Shown: positions 1-7,176 of the stretch, piece by piece
Position numbering within the stretch: position 1 is the first letter of the stretch
Layout of the letters: each line of letters opens with the position of its first letter
Assembly (NCBI GenBank): GCA_902761035.1
Contig: CACWIW010000018.1
Coordinates: 1 to 39,865, forward strand
DNA from: an uncultured bacterium
GTDB taxonomy: Bacteria > Verrucomicrobiota > Kiritimatiellia > RFP12 > UBA1067
DNA length: 39,865 nucleotides
Reading direction: 5' to 3'
The notes under the pieces: model-generated
The model's input: only the letters and a program-made list of their open reading frames with translations
Databases searched by the model: none
Told to the model about the DNA's origin: nothing
Program-made: the position numbers and the translations under genes

Positions 1-99
1 TTTTCGGGGGCCGCCCCGCCTCGTGGCGGAACGGCCCCGTAAAAACGCCGCTAAAGGCGTCACTTCACATAGAAGGATTCCCTAGTTTTGGAATCTCTG

Positions 100-191
100 A
101 TGGCAACTATTTTGAGAAATGGCAAATAGTTGCCATTTTCAACGCCCCCGAAAAATGGCAACTATTCTTGAAAACCCAAAATAGTTGCCAT
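100..191. repeat. Two tandem copies of a palindromic repeat
   Basis: Two hairpins share the arm ATGGCAACTATT. The first has perfect 13-bp arms at 100-112 and 124-136 with an 11-nt loop. The second has perfect 12-bp arms at 155-166 and 180-191 with a 13-nt loop. The loops differ while the arms are conserved, as expected for a palindromic mobile repeat or a paired operator. No coding potential is visible here. Neither hairpin is followed by a T-run, so they are not ordinary terminators. Confidence 0.7.
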
Positions 192-232
192 CAACCTAAA
201 TTCCTCATTTCGATTTTCCACTCCATGTTGTA

Positions 233-395
233 TCTCACGCAGAGGCGCGGAGAGGCAGAGTTCGCAGAGGGTATCTCATTGTTGAGTATGCATTTTTTCA
301 CTAAACTTTCCGAGATTCTTCTTGTCATGGTTTTCTTTTCCGCCGGTTTTCTGAACTTTCTCTGCGCTCTCCGCCTCTCTGCGTCTCTGCGTGAG
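233..395. repeat. Long inverted interspersed repeat (CACGCAGAG-type)
   Basis: The left arm (233-270) and right arm (360-395) are imperfect reverse complements built from words such as CGCAGAG and GGAGAGGCAGAG, and enclose about 90 bp of AT-richer DNA. From general knowledge, similar CTCTGCGTCTCTGCGTGAG-type repeats are scattered through many environmental and gut bacterial genomes and give spurious peptides ending in forms like SASLRE. The open frames over it on both strands (for example 168-416) are therefore treated as non-genes. The rest of 1-500 holds no gene; 396-442 shows nothing recognisable. Confidence 0.65.
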
Positions 396-442
396 ACATT
401 CAACTGTCGAATCTAGCACCAACTTCCGAATTTAGGATAAAA

Positions 443-474
443 ATCCTCCAAGCCTCCTAAACTCCAAAACTCCC
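443..474. repeat. Degenerate 8-bp tandem word array
   Basis: Downstream of the glycosidase stop codon (minus strand) the sequence is a run of four variants of an 8-bp word, read on the minus strand as GGAGTTTT, GGAGTTTA, GGAGGCTT and GGAGGATT. It is one of several such arrays in this window, each with its own word. Confidence 0.5.
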
Positions 475-500
475 AGTAGCGAAAGCAAGACATTTGAAGT

Positions 501-2654
501 CTACAAGGTGATTTCGTACCACACGGTCTTGTACTCGGGGCCGATCTTCACGACGGCTTGGCCGTTGGCATCCGCCGTCACGGGAACAGGGGCCTTGCGC
601 TCGCCGCGCTCGTCGAGCGCCCAGCACTTCGTCGCGGCGGCCTTCGACGGCAGCGTAATCGTGGCGGGGATGCCCTCGTTCACGGTCTTGCCATTCCCCC
701 AGTCCGCGCCACGGCAGTGAATATTATCGCCCTCATGCGTGAACTTCGCGCCGCCGTTGTGGCAGAGTCCCGTCGCCGCGAGGAGGATGCGCGCCGGGCG
801 GTCGTTCTCGCCGAAGCCCGTCGCGTCGTGCGACGTGAGCGACACCGTCGCCCAGCCGAGCTTCGTCTCGCCGATCGCGAGCTTCACGCCGCCGAGGTCA
901 AACGTCCGTCCTTTCGGGAAGCCCGAGAACACCTTCGTGTTCGGCGTGTTCACCGTCCAGACGCCCGCATCGGGCACCGAGGCGTCCAGCACGATCTCGC
1001 CCGTGTCGCTCGTGAACACCTTCTGGTCTTTGTCCGGAATAGGACAGGCGATCTGCTTGGACTTGCCGGAAAGATCCACCGCCGTCTTGCGTTCAAGGGA
1101 GAGTTCCTGCGGAATCTTGCCGTCCGTCGCGGAGAGGATGCCCTGCGCGATTGGTCCCTTGTTCACGAAGCGGTCGAAGTATTCGTTGTAGGGAAGGTTC
1201 GCGATGTAGGGTGCCGCGCTTTCCTTCACGTCGCCGCGCAGGTACATCGCGGCGCAGGCGGGGAAGTGCGCAAGGACGTCCGTGCGCGCCGCCATCGAGA
1301 AGAAGTACTCGTTGCGGTCGGGCTCCGCATTTTGGCGGTTGTTGTACGAATACTCGAACACGCCGTCCCATCCCTGCAACGCGCCGTACGCGCGGAACAT
1401 CGGCTGCCCTTCCGCGCCGTAGAAGTTCGGATACGGATGGTTGTACTCGCTGATCGTGTAGGGCTTGCCGTAGACGCGCTGCGCCGCGAGGTCTCGGATG
1501 CGGCTTGCCGTGCTGTTCACCATCGCCTTGTTGCAAATCCGCCATTCCTTCTTGACGCTCGGATGACACCAGTAGGCGTGGTTGTCAACGTAGTCCATCT
1601 CCGCCTGCAGGAACGGCGTGGAGTAGCCCAGCTGCGTAGCGGCGACGGGCGCCTCAAGGCCGAGGTCCTTCTTGAGGTAGGCGTGCATTCCGGTCCAGTA
1701 GTCATGCTCCACGTCCGTGATGAACTGGTAGAAGTCGCGCTTCATCTCCATCGGCGCACGGGACCGCTTGCTGTGTACGAGCGGATAGTCGCCGTTCTCG
1801 ATCCGGAACTTGTCGAGGTACGGGAGGGGCTTCTCGGCGAGCTTCCACGCCGTGCGCGCCTTCTCCGTGGTGCCGTACTTCTTCACGAGCCAGTCGCTCC
1901 AAAGCTTCTTGAAGCACTTGCCGTACACGTCGTCCCGACTGTCAAGTCCGCCCCTCTTGTACAGGCGCCAGAGCGCCTCCTCGTTGTTCAGCTCGACGAC
2001 GGCGACGACAGGATCCTTCAGGTAGCTCATGCCCGTGTACGGGTTCACGTGCGAGAGCAGCTCCTTCGCGTACTCCTTCTGCAGATCAATAAGACGCGGG
2101 AAGAACTGGTTCATGCCCTTGTTGGCCCATCCAGAGCCGGACTGTATTCCATCCGCCGCGCCCAGCTGGCGCGCAACGTGCAGGTTGATGTTCACGTAGA
2201 TGCCGCGCTTCTTGAACTGTGCAACAAGGTAGTCCTGGCGATCGCGGCGCGCGGGATCGAGTTTGCGGCGCGTCTCGCCACTCTCGTCGATGATGCCCTG
2301 CTCCCTCGGCAGCATGAACGTGCCGTACGAGCTGTCGAAGTAGTGCAGCCGCACGCAGTTGATGCCGAAGCGCGCGAGGCGCGCGGCGAGGCGGTCGGCC
2401 TCCTCGTGCGTGGGGAAGTTCGCGGGGCCGGTGAGGTTCGTCGCGTGGAGCTTGAAGCGGCCCTTGTCGTTGACGAAGTGTCCGCCCTCCACGCGGATGC
2501 GCCCGTCCTTCCCGGCGGGTGCGGCGAGCAGATGGCTCATGTTCACCACGTTGTCGGGGGAATCATACGACGGCACGAACGGGAACATCCCGTCATCCGC
2601 CGCCGTGCAAATCGCCGCCGCCAGGGCCGCCGCCAGCGTCATCTTCGTTTTCAT
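501..2654 (-). CDS. Secreted clan GH-A glycoside hydrolase (cellulase-like)
   Basis: The 717-residue protein starts with a signal peptide (Met-Lys-Thr-Lys, then an Ala-rich core, cleavage probably near residue 18-20). A (beta/alpha)8 glycosidase domain follows over about residues 55-480. Seen in the sequence: a barrel-like segment FGINCVRLHYFD near 96-107, the probable acid/base Glu in ELNNEEALW (221-229), and the probable nucleophile E403 in ISEYNHP. The last 200 residues look like a beta-rich accessory domain. These motifs fit clan GH-A (GH5/GH42-like), but family and substrate cannot be set by eye. The start is supported by AAGGAA nine bases upstream. The gene lies 12 bp downstream of the M42 peptidase gene and probably shares its transcript. 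Likely role: hydrolysis of plant or mucin glycans outside the cytoplasm. Confidence 0.8.
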   Translation of the reverse strand: MKTKMTLAAALAAAICTAADDGMFPFVPSYDSPDNVVNMSHLLAAPAGKDGRIRVEGGHFVNDKGRFKLHATNLTGPANFPTHEEADRLAARLARFGINCVRLHYFDSSYGTFMLPREQGIIDESGETRRKLDPARRDRQDYLVAQFKKRGIYVNINLHVARQLGAADGIQSGSGWANKGMNQFFPRLIDLQKEYAKELLSHVNPYTGMSYLKDPVVAVVELNNEEALWRLYKRGGLDSRDDVYGKCFKKLWSDWLVKKYGTTEKARTAWKLAEKPLPYLDKFRIENGDYPLVHSKRSRAPMEMKRDFYQFITDVEHDYWTGMHAYLKKDLGLEAPVAATQLGYSTPFLQAEMDYVDNHAYWCHPSVKKEWRICNKAMVNSTASRIRDLAAQRVYGKPYTISEYNHPYPNFYGAEGQPMFRAYGALQGWDGVFEYSYNNRQNAEPDRNEYFFSMAARTDVLAHFPACAAMYLRGDVKESAAPYIANLPYNEYFDRFVNKGPIAQGILSATDGKIPQELSLERKTAVDLSGKSKQIACPIPDKDQKVFTSDTGEIVLDASVPDAGVWTVNTPNTKVFSGFPKGRTFDLGGVKLAIGETKLGWATVSLTSHDATGFGENDRPARILLAATGLCHNGGAKFTHEGDNIHCRGADWGNGKTVNEGIPATITLPSKAAATKCWALDERGERKAPVPVTADANGQAVVKIGPEYKTVWYEITL

Positions 2655-2666
2655 GGTATGTGTTCC

Positions 2667-3749
2667 TTAAGGCTGTTCGGGGAGAAGTTCGAAGGAATCG
2701 TCAAGGCCGAGGACTGCGGCCGTGACTAGGTCGGACACGCTGTCGACGTCCTTAAGGTCGATCACCTCCACCGGAGAGTGCATGTACCTCAGCGGAATCG
2801 CGATCTGCGCGACGGCCGCGCCGCCGTGCTCCAGCTTCAGCGACCATCCGTTGTTGCCGGTGCCCTTCGGGACGCCATGGATCTGCATGGGGATGTCCTT
2901 CGACTGGGCCGTGGCGATGAAAAGATCCCGCAGACCACTGTGGTAGATCGGACCGACGGACAGCGCGCCGCCGGCACCCAGCTTGACGTCGCCGACCGCC
3001 TTCTTGTCGTCGCCATCCATGTCGGTTGCGAACGTCACGTCGCAGCAGATGCCGATGTCGGGATGGACGGAATAGCTCGCCACGCGGCCGCCCACGAGGC
3101 CGATCTCCTCGCAGACGCTGGAGACGTAGTGTACGTTCACCTTGGGCGGCTCGGCCGCCGTCGCGAGGCGGATGAACGCGCAGCACATCGCGAACGTGCC
3201 GCAGCGGTTGTCGAACCCGCGTCCCGAGACGCGCGTCCCGGCGAGCTTGCGCCATCCGGTGTCGGCCACGGCAGGATCACCAACCGACACCAGCTGGCAC
3301 GCCTCCTCGTACGATGACGCGCCGATGTCGCACGGCATGGCCTTCAGCTCGTTCGCCGCGACGTTCTTCTTCTCCTCTGGCTTCATCAGATGCGGGGGGC
3401 GCGTGCCGATCACGCCGTTGACCACGCCGTTCTTCGTAAGGATGCGGATGCGTTCCGCCGCCGAAAGCGGCACCACCAGTCCGCCGATCGCCTGAAAATA
3501 GACGAATCCCTTGGAGTCGATGTACTCGACCATGTAGCCGATTTCGTCCCCGTGACCTTCGAGCATGACCGTCCGCTTCGCCCCGACGTCGTACACGGCA
3601 TGGAGGTTTCCATGCACGTCGATCGTAGGCTGTATGCCGGTCTTCTCCTTGATCCAGCGTCCGAGCATCAGCGCGCCCGCAGCCTCGGATCCCGTCGGAG
3701 TCGGCGTATCCACCAGTTTTCTCAAAAACTCGATATCAGATTCTTCCAT
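2667..3749 (-). CDS. M42 family metallo-aminopeptidase
   Basis: The 360-residue protein matches M42 (glutamyl aminopeptidase/FrvX/YsdC-type) enzymes in length and motif order. The first metal-ligand block reads GHGDEIG where most relatives have AHxDE(V/I)G. It is followed by GRGFDNRCG with the bridging Asp, [11 protein letters not shown] with the catalytic Glu pair, DVTFATD, and a C-terminal MHSPVEVID that supplies the last His. There is no signal peptide, so it should act in the cytoplasm on short peptides with a two-metal centre. Some relatives were once annotated as endoglucanases, so a sugar-related name should be avoided. It is the first gene of a two-gene minus-strand unit and has a clear promoter at 3792-3820, divergent from rnfA. 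Confidence 0.88.
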   Translation of the reverse strand: MEESDIEFLRKLVDTPTPTGSEAAGALMLGRWIKEKTGIQPTIDVHGNLHAVYDVGAKRTVMLEGHGDEIGYMVEYIDSKGFVYFQAIGGLVVPLSAAERIRILTKNGVVNGVIGTRPPHLMKPEEKKNVAANELKAMPCDIGASSYEEACQLVSVGDPAVADTGWRKLAGTRVSGRGFDNRCGTFAMCCAFIRLATAAEPPKVNVHYVSSVCEEIGLVGGRVASYSVHPDIGICCDVTFATDMDGDDKKAVGDVKLGAGGALSVGPIYHSGLRDLFIATAQSKDIPMQIHGVPKGTGNNGWSLKLEHGGAAVAQIAIPLRYMHSPVEVIDLKDVDSVSDLVTAAVLGLDDSFELLPEQP

Positions 3750-3791
3750 TTTTCTTAAACCTTTCTCGTTCCCTCACCGGAACGCCCCGAC

Positions 3792-3820
3792 ATTGTACCA
3801 AACTACCGTTCGCGGCGCAA
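3792..3820 (-). promoter_or_regulatory. Promoter of the M42 peptidase gene
   Basis: On the minus strand, -35 TTGCGC (3815-3820) and -10 TACAAT (3792-3797) are separated by 17 bp, with GG directly before the -10. It faces the rnfA promoter back to back. Confidence 0.7.
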
Positions 3821-3843
3821 CCGCCGGAACCGCTTTTATCGGC

Positions 3844-3872
3844 TTGCGGGGGCGGAACAGGCGTGGTATAAT
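3844..3872 (+). promoter_or_regulatory. Promoter of rnfA
   Basis: TTGCGG (3844-3849) and a perfect TATAAT (3867-3872) are separated by 17 bp, with GG directly before the -10. A start of transcription 6-8 bases downstream would fall at about 3879-3880, only a few bases before the rnfA ATG at 3883. Confidence 0.78.
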
Positions 3873-3882
3873 GTGCGGCGTC

Positions 3883-4467
3883 ATGCGATACCTTATCATC
3901 ATCGTCGGCGCGGTTCTGGTGAACAACTTCGTTCTCAACCGCTTTTTGGGATGTTGCCCGTTCCTGGGCGTGTCAAAGAAGACGGAGACGGCCCTCGGCA
4001 TGTCTGGGGCGGTCGTGTTCGTCATGACGGTCGCCTCGGCCGTCACGTGGTGTCTCGACCACTGGCTGCTCGACCCGCTCGGCCTCGGCTACATCCACAC
4101 GCTCGCGTTCATCCTCGTGATCGCGTCGCTCGTGCAGTTCATCGACATCGCGATGAAGCGCTTCCTGCCGCCGCTCCACGCCGCACTCGGCATCTTCCTG
4201 CCGCTCATCACCACGAACTGCGCGGTGCTGGGCGTCGCGGAGCTGAACTGCAAGAACGGGACGCCCTTCCTCGAATCCGTCCTCTTCTCCTTCGCGGCCG
4301 CACTCGGCTTCGGCTTCGCGCTCGTCATCTTCTCCGGCCTCCGCGAGAAGCTCGCGTGGGCAGACCCGCCCCGTTGCTTCCGCGGCATCGCCGTGGCGCT
4401 CGTCACGGCCGGTCTCCTCTCCCTCGCCTTCATGGGCTTCAACGGCCTCGTCAAACTCCCCTACTAA
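3883..4467 (+). CDS. rnfA: Rnf complex membrane subunit RnfA
   Basis: The 194-residue, six-helix membrane protein matches RnfA/RsxA. The N-terminus has [15 protein letters not shown] then CPFLGVSKK, and a central segment reads [18 protein letters not shown], typical of RnfA rather than its homologue RnfE. RnfA belongs to the Rnf ferredoxin:NAD+ oxidoreductase, which couples electron transfer to Na+ or H+ transport. An upstream in-frame ATG at 3871 overlaps the -10 box and longer frames run through the promoter, so 3883 is chosen. That start leaves almost no 5' leader, suggesting near-leaderless translation. The gene is followed by a long imperfect hairpin (4479-4562) and then rnfB. Confidence 0.93.
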   Translation: MRYLIIIVGAVLVNNFVLNRFLGCCPFLGVSKKTETALGMSGAVVFVMTVASAVTWCLDHWLLDPLGLGYIHTLAFILVIASLVQFIDIAMKRFLPPLHAALGIFLPLITTNCAVLGVAELNCKNGTPFLESVLFSFAAALGFGFALVIFSGLREKLAWADPPRCFRGIAVALVTAGLLSLAFMGFNGLVKLPY

Positions 4468-4478
4468 TGCAACCGAAG

Positions 4479-4562
4479 AAGGACAAAGGACAGAAGACGA
4501 AAGACAAAGGATTGCTGCCGCAGCCTTTGTCCTCTGTCCTTTGTCTTTTGTCCTCAGTCCTC
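4479..4562 (+). repeat. Degenerate heptamer array forming a long hairpin between rnfA and rnfB
   Basis: The left arm is a run of 7-bp words of the type AAGGACA. The right arm runs in complementary words of the type TTTGTCC. Arms 4480-4510 and 4524-4554 pair at 25 of 31 positions as counted by eye, with a 13-nt loop. No T-run follows, so it is not a typical terminator. It could shape mRNA processing or the relative output of rnfA and rnfB. Confidence 0.75.
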
Positions 4563-4578
4563 TAACCAACAAAACGCC

Positions 4579-5397
4579 ATGACAGCAATCCTAATAGCAA
4601 TCCTCGTCATCGCCGGCATCGGCGCCCTCGCGGCGCTCGCGCTGGCGATTGCGGACAAATACCTCGCCGTGCAGGAAGATCCCCGCATCGGCCTCGCCAC
4701 GGCCGCCCTTCCCGGCGCGAACTGCGGCGGCTGCGGCTTCGCCGGCTGCGCCGACTACGCGCGCGCCCTCGTCGAGGGAACCGCCGCACCCGGCGCGTGC
4801 GCGCCCGGCGGCGACGCCGTGAACGCGGAACTCGCCAAGATCCTCGGCGTCGCGGCAACCGCCATCGAAAAGCGCGTCGCGCTCGTCAAGTGCTGCGGCA
4901 CGCGCTCGGAGGCGATCCGCGTGGGCGACTACAACGGCATCTGCGACTGTTCGGCCGCCGCCGCCACGGCGGGCGGCGACAAGGGCTGCCGCTTCGGCTG
5001 CCTCGGCTACGGCGCGTGCGCGAACGTGTGCCCGAAGCACGCGATCTCGATCTCCGACGGCCTCGCGGTCGTGGACAAGCGCCTCTGCATCGGCTGCGGC
5101 AAGTGCGTGAGCGTGTGCCCGCGCAAGCTCATCGAGCTCGTCCCCGCGTCCGCCACCATCCACGTCCTCTGCAACAACCCCGTGCGCGGACCCGAAGTCA
5201 CGAAGGTCTGCGGCGTCGGCTGCATCGGCTGCCACCTCTGCGAGAAGAATTCGGGCGGCAAGGAGGCCAACCACTTCACGTTCAACGGGTTCCTCGCGAA
5301 GGTCAACTACGAGAACCCGCCGACGGACGCCACGCTCGCGGACAAGTGTCCGCGCAAGTGCATCCGCGAAGACCCACACTTCGAAACCGGCGCGTAA
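4579..5397 (+). CDS. rnfB: Rnf complex ferredoxin-like subunit RnfB
   Basis: The 272-residue protein has an N-terminal membrane helix (about 4-26). A Cys-rich [4Fe-4S] block follows, with NCGGCGFAGC near 48-57 and a fourth Cys in PGACAPGG. Two ferredoxin-type clusters come next (CLGYGACANVCP and CIGCGKCVSVCP). A C-terminal extension carries more Cys (CGVGCIGCHLCEK, then CPRKC), so a further cluster is likely. RnfB passes electrons from ferredoxin into the complex. No Shine-Dalgarno sequence is visible before the ATG; the hairpin array occupies the space after rnfA, so translation may depend on coupling or on a structured leader. Downstream, the Rnf gene order is broken by a 5.5-kb insert before rnfC. 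Confidence 0.93.
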   Translation: MTAILIAILVIAGIGALAALALAIADKYLAVQEDPRIGLATAALPGANCGGCGFAGCADYARALVEGTAAPGACAPGGDAVNAELAKILGVAATAIEKRVALVKCCGTRSEAIRVGDYNGICDCSAAAATAGGDKGCRFGCLGYGACANVCPKHAISISDGLAVVDKRLCIGCGKCVSVCPRKLIELVPASATIHVLCNNPVRGPEVTKVCGVGCIGCHLCEKNSGGKEANHFTFNGFLAKVNYENPPTDATLADKCPRKCIREDPHFETGA

Positions 5398-5504
5398 CCG
5401 GAGTGCCGCCCGGATCCTCCGCGCCCTCGACCTCACTGCGGAGATCATGGCCGAGATCGACGCCGCACCGACAAACTCCGCCCTGTCGAATACGGATTCC
5501 TGAA

Positions 5505-5648
5505 ATGAAGATGGCTGGCGTCATAGTGATGTGGGTGACGTTGGCCGCGCTTGCGCTCTGTGCGCTGCTGTTGCCGCTCGCGCGCCACGCCGACAGGCGG
5601 GGACGCCCCGAACTTGAATTGACGGTCAGGATATGGCCAAGCAACTGA
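5505..5648 (+). pseudogene. Collapsed copy of the surface-protein gene (47 codons left)
   Basis: The first 30 or so codons match the start of the 690-residue protein at 7173 (MKxxGVIVMW..., one membrane helix). The last dozen match its extreme C-terminus (ELELTVR.WPSN). About 1.93 kb between them is missing, yet the reading frame is preserved across the junction near 5597-5608. It therefore still encodes a 47-residue membrane peptide. The stop is 11 bp before the next start, as in the complete copy. Whether the peptide is made is unknown; the simplest reading is an internal deletion after tandem duplication. DNA at 5398-5488 has no gene with a start codon. Confidence 0.8.
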
Positions 5649-5659
5649 AAGGAAGAACG

Positions 5660-6301
5660 ATGAAAAAAACTGTTTTTGTCTTAGCAGCAGCGACAAGTCT
5701 TTTCTCCCTTGCGGATGGCGTTGACAAGGAGCCCGAACCGGATTGGGACAAGGTCTGTTTCATGATCACGAACAGATGTATCTGGGCCCGCCACTCAGAA
5801 GACGCGTGGATGACGATTGCCGCCGCCAAGATCAGATACAAACTATCATCCGCCCAGATGCTCGCGGCGTTCAAGCGGTGTATCGACGGACTTGGCGATT
5901 CGCCGCAGGAAAGAATGGCCTGTGAGCGGATTGTCCATTGCATGAATGATAGCTGCGGGACGAATGCCCTGCCGTATGTGGAATACTTGATCGAGAATGA
6001 CAGACGGGATAGTGTTGCAGACTGTGCATATCGTCAATTCATCAAAATGGAGCCGGATTTGGACAGGCGATTGCTCTTTGCCGAGAAGATGCTTGACCAC
6101 AAATCAGGACGCGACGACTGTTCGCGAATAGTCGTCTATCGTGAACTACGCAAATTGTGGTTGCAGGTAAAGAGTGACGGTGTGGTTTCAGACAAAGTAA
6201 AATTGGCGTCTTTCTTTGAGCGAAGGAGGACACTGGATAAAGACTTCCAGTATCTTGCCCCCCAGGATTTTAGATCGGCGAAGACGGAGAACGAACGATG
6301 A
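5660..6301 (+). CDS. Exported helical Cys-containing protein, one-domain version
   Basis: The 213-residue protein starts MKKTVFV with a short signal peptide ending near residue 18. The ATG at 5660 is preferred over an in-frame ATG at 5633, because 5633 lies inside the previous gene's end and AAAGGAAG sits just before 5660. The mature part begins with PEPDWDKVC and looks all-helical, with HEAT-like segments (for example CGTNALPYVEYLIEND) and several conserved Cys. It aligns along its length with the first domain of the protein at 9257 and lacks the second. I do not recognise a family. Its stop overlaps the protease start by 4 bp (ATGA), so the two are probably made together and may act together outside the cytoplasm. 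Confidence 0.75.
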   Translation: MKKTVFVLAAATSLFSLADGVDKEPEPDWDKVCFMITNRCIWARHSEDAWMTIAAAKIRYKLSSAQMLAAFKRCIDGLGDSPQERMACERIVHCMNDSCGTNALPYVEYLIENDRRDSVADCAYRQFIKMEPDLDRRLLFAEKMLDHKSGRDDCSRIVVYRELRKLWLQVKSDGVVSDKVKLASFFERRRTLDKDFQYLAPQDFRSAKTENER

Positions 6302-7038
6302 GGCCATTGCTTGTTTTGTGTTCTCAGTTGTTTACGGCGGTTGCAATCGCCGCTGTTCCCATTGACTTGTACGTTGTCTGCAATTCCGACGGGAGCAATC
6401 CGGTTATGACTGGCACTGATTTCTCATCAAAGCTTCCAACGGTCAACGCCTACTATGCCCAGGTTGGGATGTCGTTCTATCTTCGGACGCAGAACACGAT
6501 AGCGAGCAATGAATGGAGGGTTGTTGAATACGGAAATGATGAAGTGGACGAACTTCTTGAATTTGTTCCCGCCACAGGAGGAGTGAAAATGATCGCGGTT
6601 GAAAGAGTGGAAGGTTCGCCGCAAGCGTTTGCAGATGAAAAGGGGATTGTGTTCACTCCGTCGTGCAGTGCGGACGTAATAGCGCACGAGCTGGGTCATG
6701 TATGTGGGTTGGACGATATTTACATTCAAAAGACGTTTACGAACGATGCAAACGTTGAAGTGACCGTCACGGTGAACGGCGTGGCCTCATCCAATCGAAT
6801 GCCGCTTGACTGGGGCCGATACGAGGATGGAACGTCACAGGCGGCACTTATCGAAAAGCTTCTCATGTATGGCGACGTAAGCGGGACCGAATGTGACCTG
6901 ACCGCCGGAGATGTCTACGGCGTTGGAATAAGTACTGTGACGAATCCCGTCACTGGTAAAGTTTCATACCCCTATGAGCTCAAGATGGTCCCTGTCGGCT
7001 TTTGGCTGCACGGAAACCGTTCGCCCCAAAGTCAGTAA
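6298..7038 (+). CDS. Exported metzincin-like zinc metalloprotease, copy A
   Basis: The 246-residue protein has a hydrophobic signal peptide (about 1-19) and a zinc motif HELGHVCGLDD with H130, E131, H134, G137 and D140. This is the HExxHxxGxxD form, in which Asp is the third metal ligand, as in snapalysin-type (M7) enzymes. No Met-turn can be placed with certainty. Overall sequence outside the motif is not one I recognise. The gene is coupled to the upstream helical protein by an ATGA overlap. It is close to copy B at 10279, and both motifs are intact, so both copies may be active. Likely role: an exported protease working with the helical protein, which could be substrate, inhibitor or adaptor (inference). 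Confidence 0.78.
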   Translation: MRPLLVLCSQLFTAVAIAAVPIDLYVVCNSDGSNPVMTGTDFSSKLPTVNAYYAQVGMSFYLRTQNTIASNEWRVVEYGNDEVDELLEFVPATGGVKMIAVERVEGSPQAFADEKGIVFTPSCSADVIAHELGHVCGLDDIYIQKTFTNDANVEVTVTVNGVASSNRMPLDWGRYEDGTSQAALIEKLLMYGDVSGTECDLTAGDVYGVGISTVTNPVTGKVSYPYELKMVPVGFWLHGNRSPQSQ

Positions 7039-7116
7039 GGCAGCTACGGAAAGGACTTGAAGAGAGATGGCGTTACTTGAAATGAAAGTATGTGCAGACA
7101 CAATCAAGGAAGGTAT

Positions 7117-7176
7117 ATGGCAATTGACGTAAAAGAACTGATGGCGAAGTTGTATGAATACGGATTTCTGAAATGA
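7117..7176 (+). CDS. Possible 19-residue leader peptide coupled to the surface protein
   Basis: ATG at 7117, preceded by AAGGAAGG, opens a 19-codon frame ending KLYEYGFLK. Its TGA overlaps the ATG of the 690-residue protein (ATGA). The last six codons (EYGFLK) and the ATGA overlap are also present at the collapsed copy, but no start codon is available upstream there. It may be a translational-coupling leader or the tail of a lost gene. A second short frame (7067-7132) overlaps it. The rest of 7039-7116 shows nothing clear. Confidence 0.3.
   Translation: MAIDVKELMAKLYEYGFLK

Noticed and set aside
5..45. Rho-independent terminator at the left edge
   Set aside because: A GC-rich hairpin is visible, but neither strand has a T-run after the stem, and the neighbouring gene is outside the window.
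100..191. Start of a CRISPR array
   Set aside because: Only two units, each a perfect palindrome with its loop inside, and no further repeats or spacers.
168..416. Small protein gene on either strand
   Set aside because: Both frames run through the CACGCAGAG-type inverted repeat and lack a ribosome site; the peptides are the known artefact of this repeat.
558..2729. A 723-codon plus-strand open frame opposite the glycosidase gene
   Set aside because: Arg/Val/His-rich composition with no motif; it is the antisense shadow of a GC-rich gene whose minus-strand product has a signal peptide and catalytic motifs.
3883..4467. Calling this gene rnfE, to fill the missing subunit
   Set aside because: RnfA and RnfE are homologous, but [12 protein letters not shown] and the N-terminal VLVNNFVL block are RnfA-type.
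5398..5488. Remnant of a further gene between rnfB and the cassette
   Set aside because: A helix-like stretch (LRALDLTAEIMAEIDA) appears in one frame and EYGFLK in another, but there is no start codon or recognisable family, so decay or chance cannot be separated.
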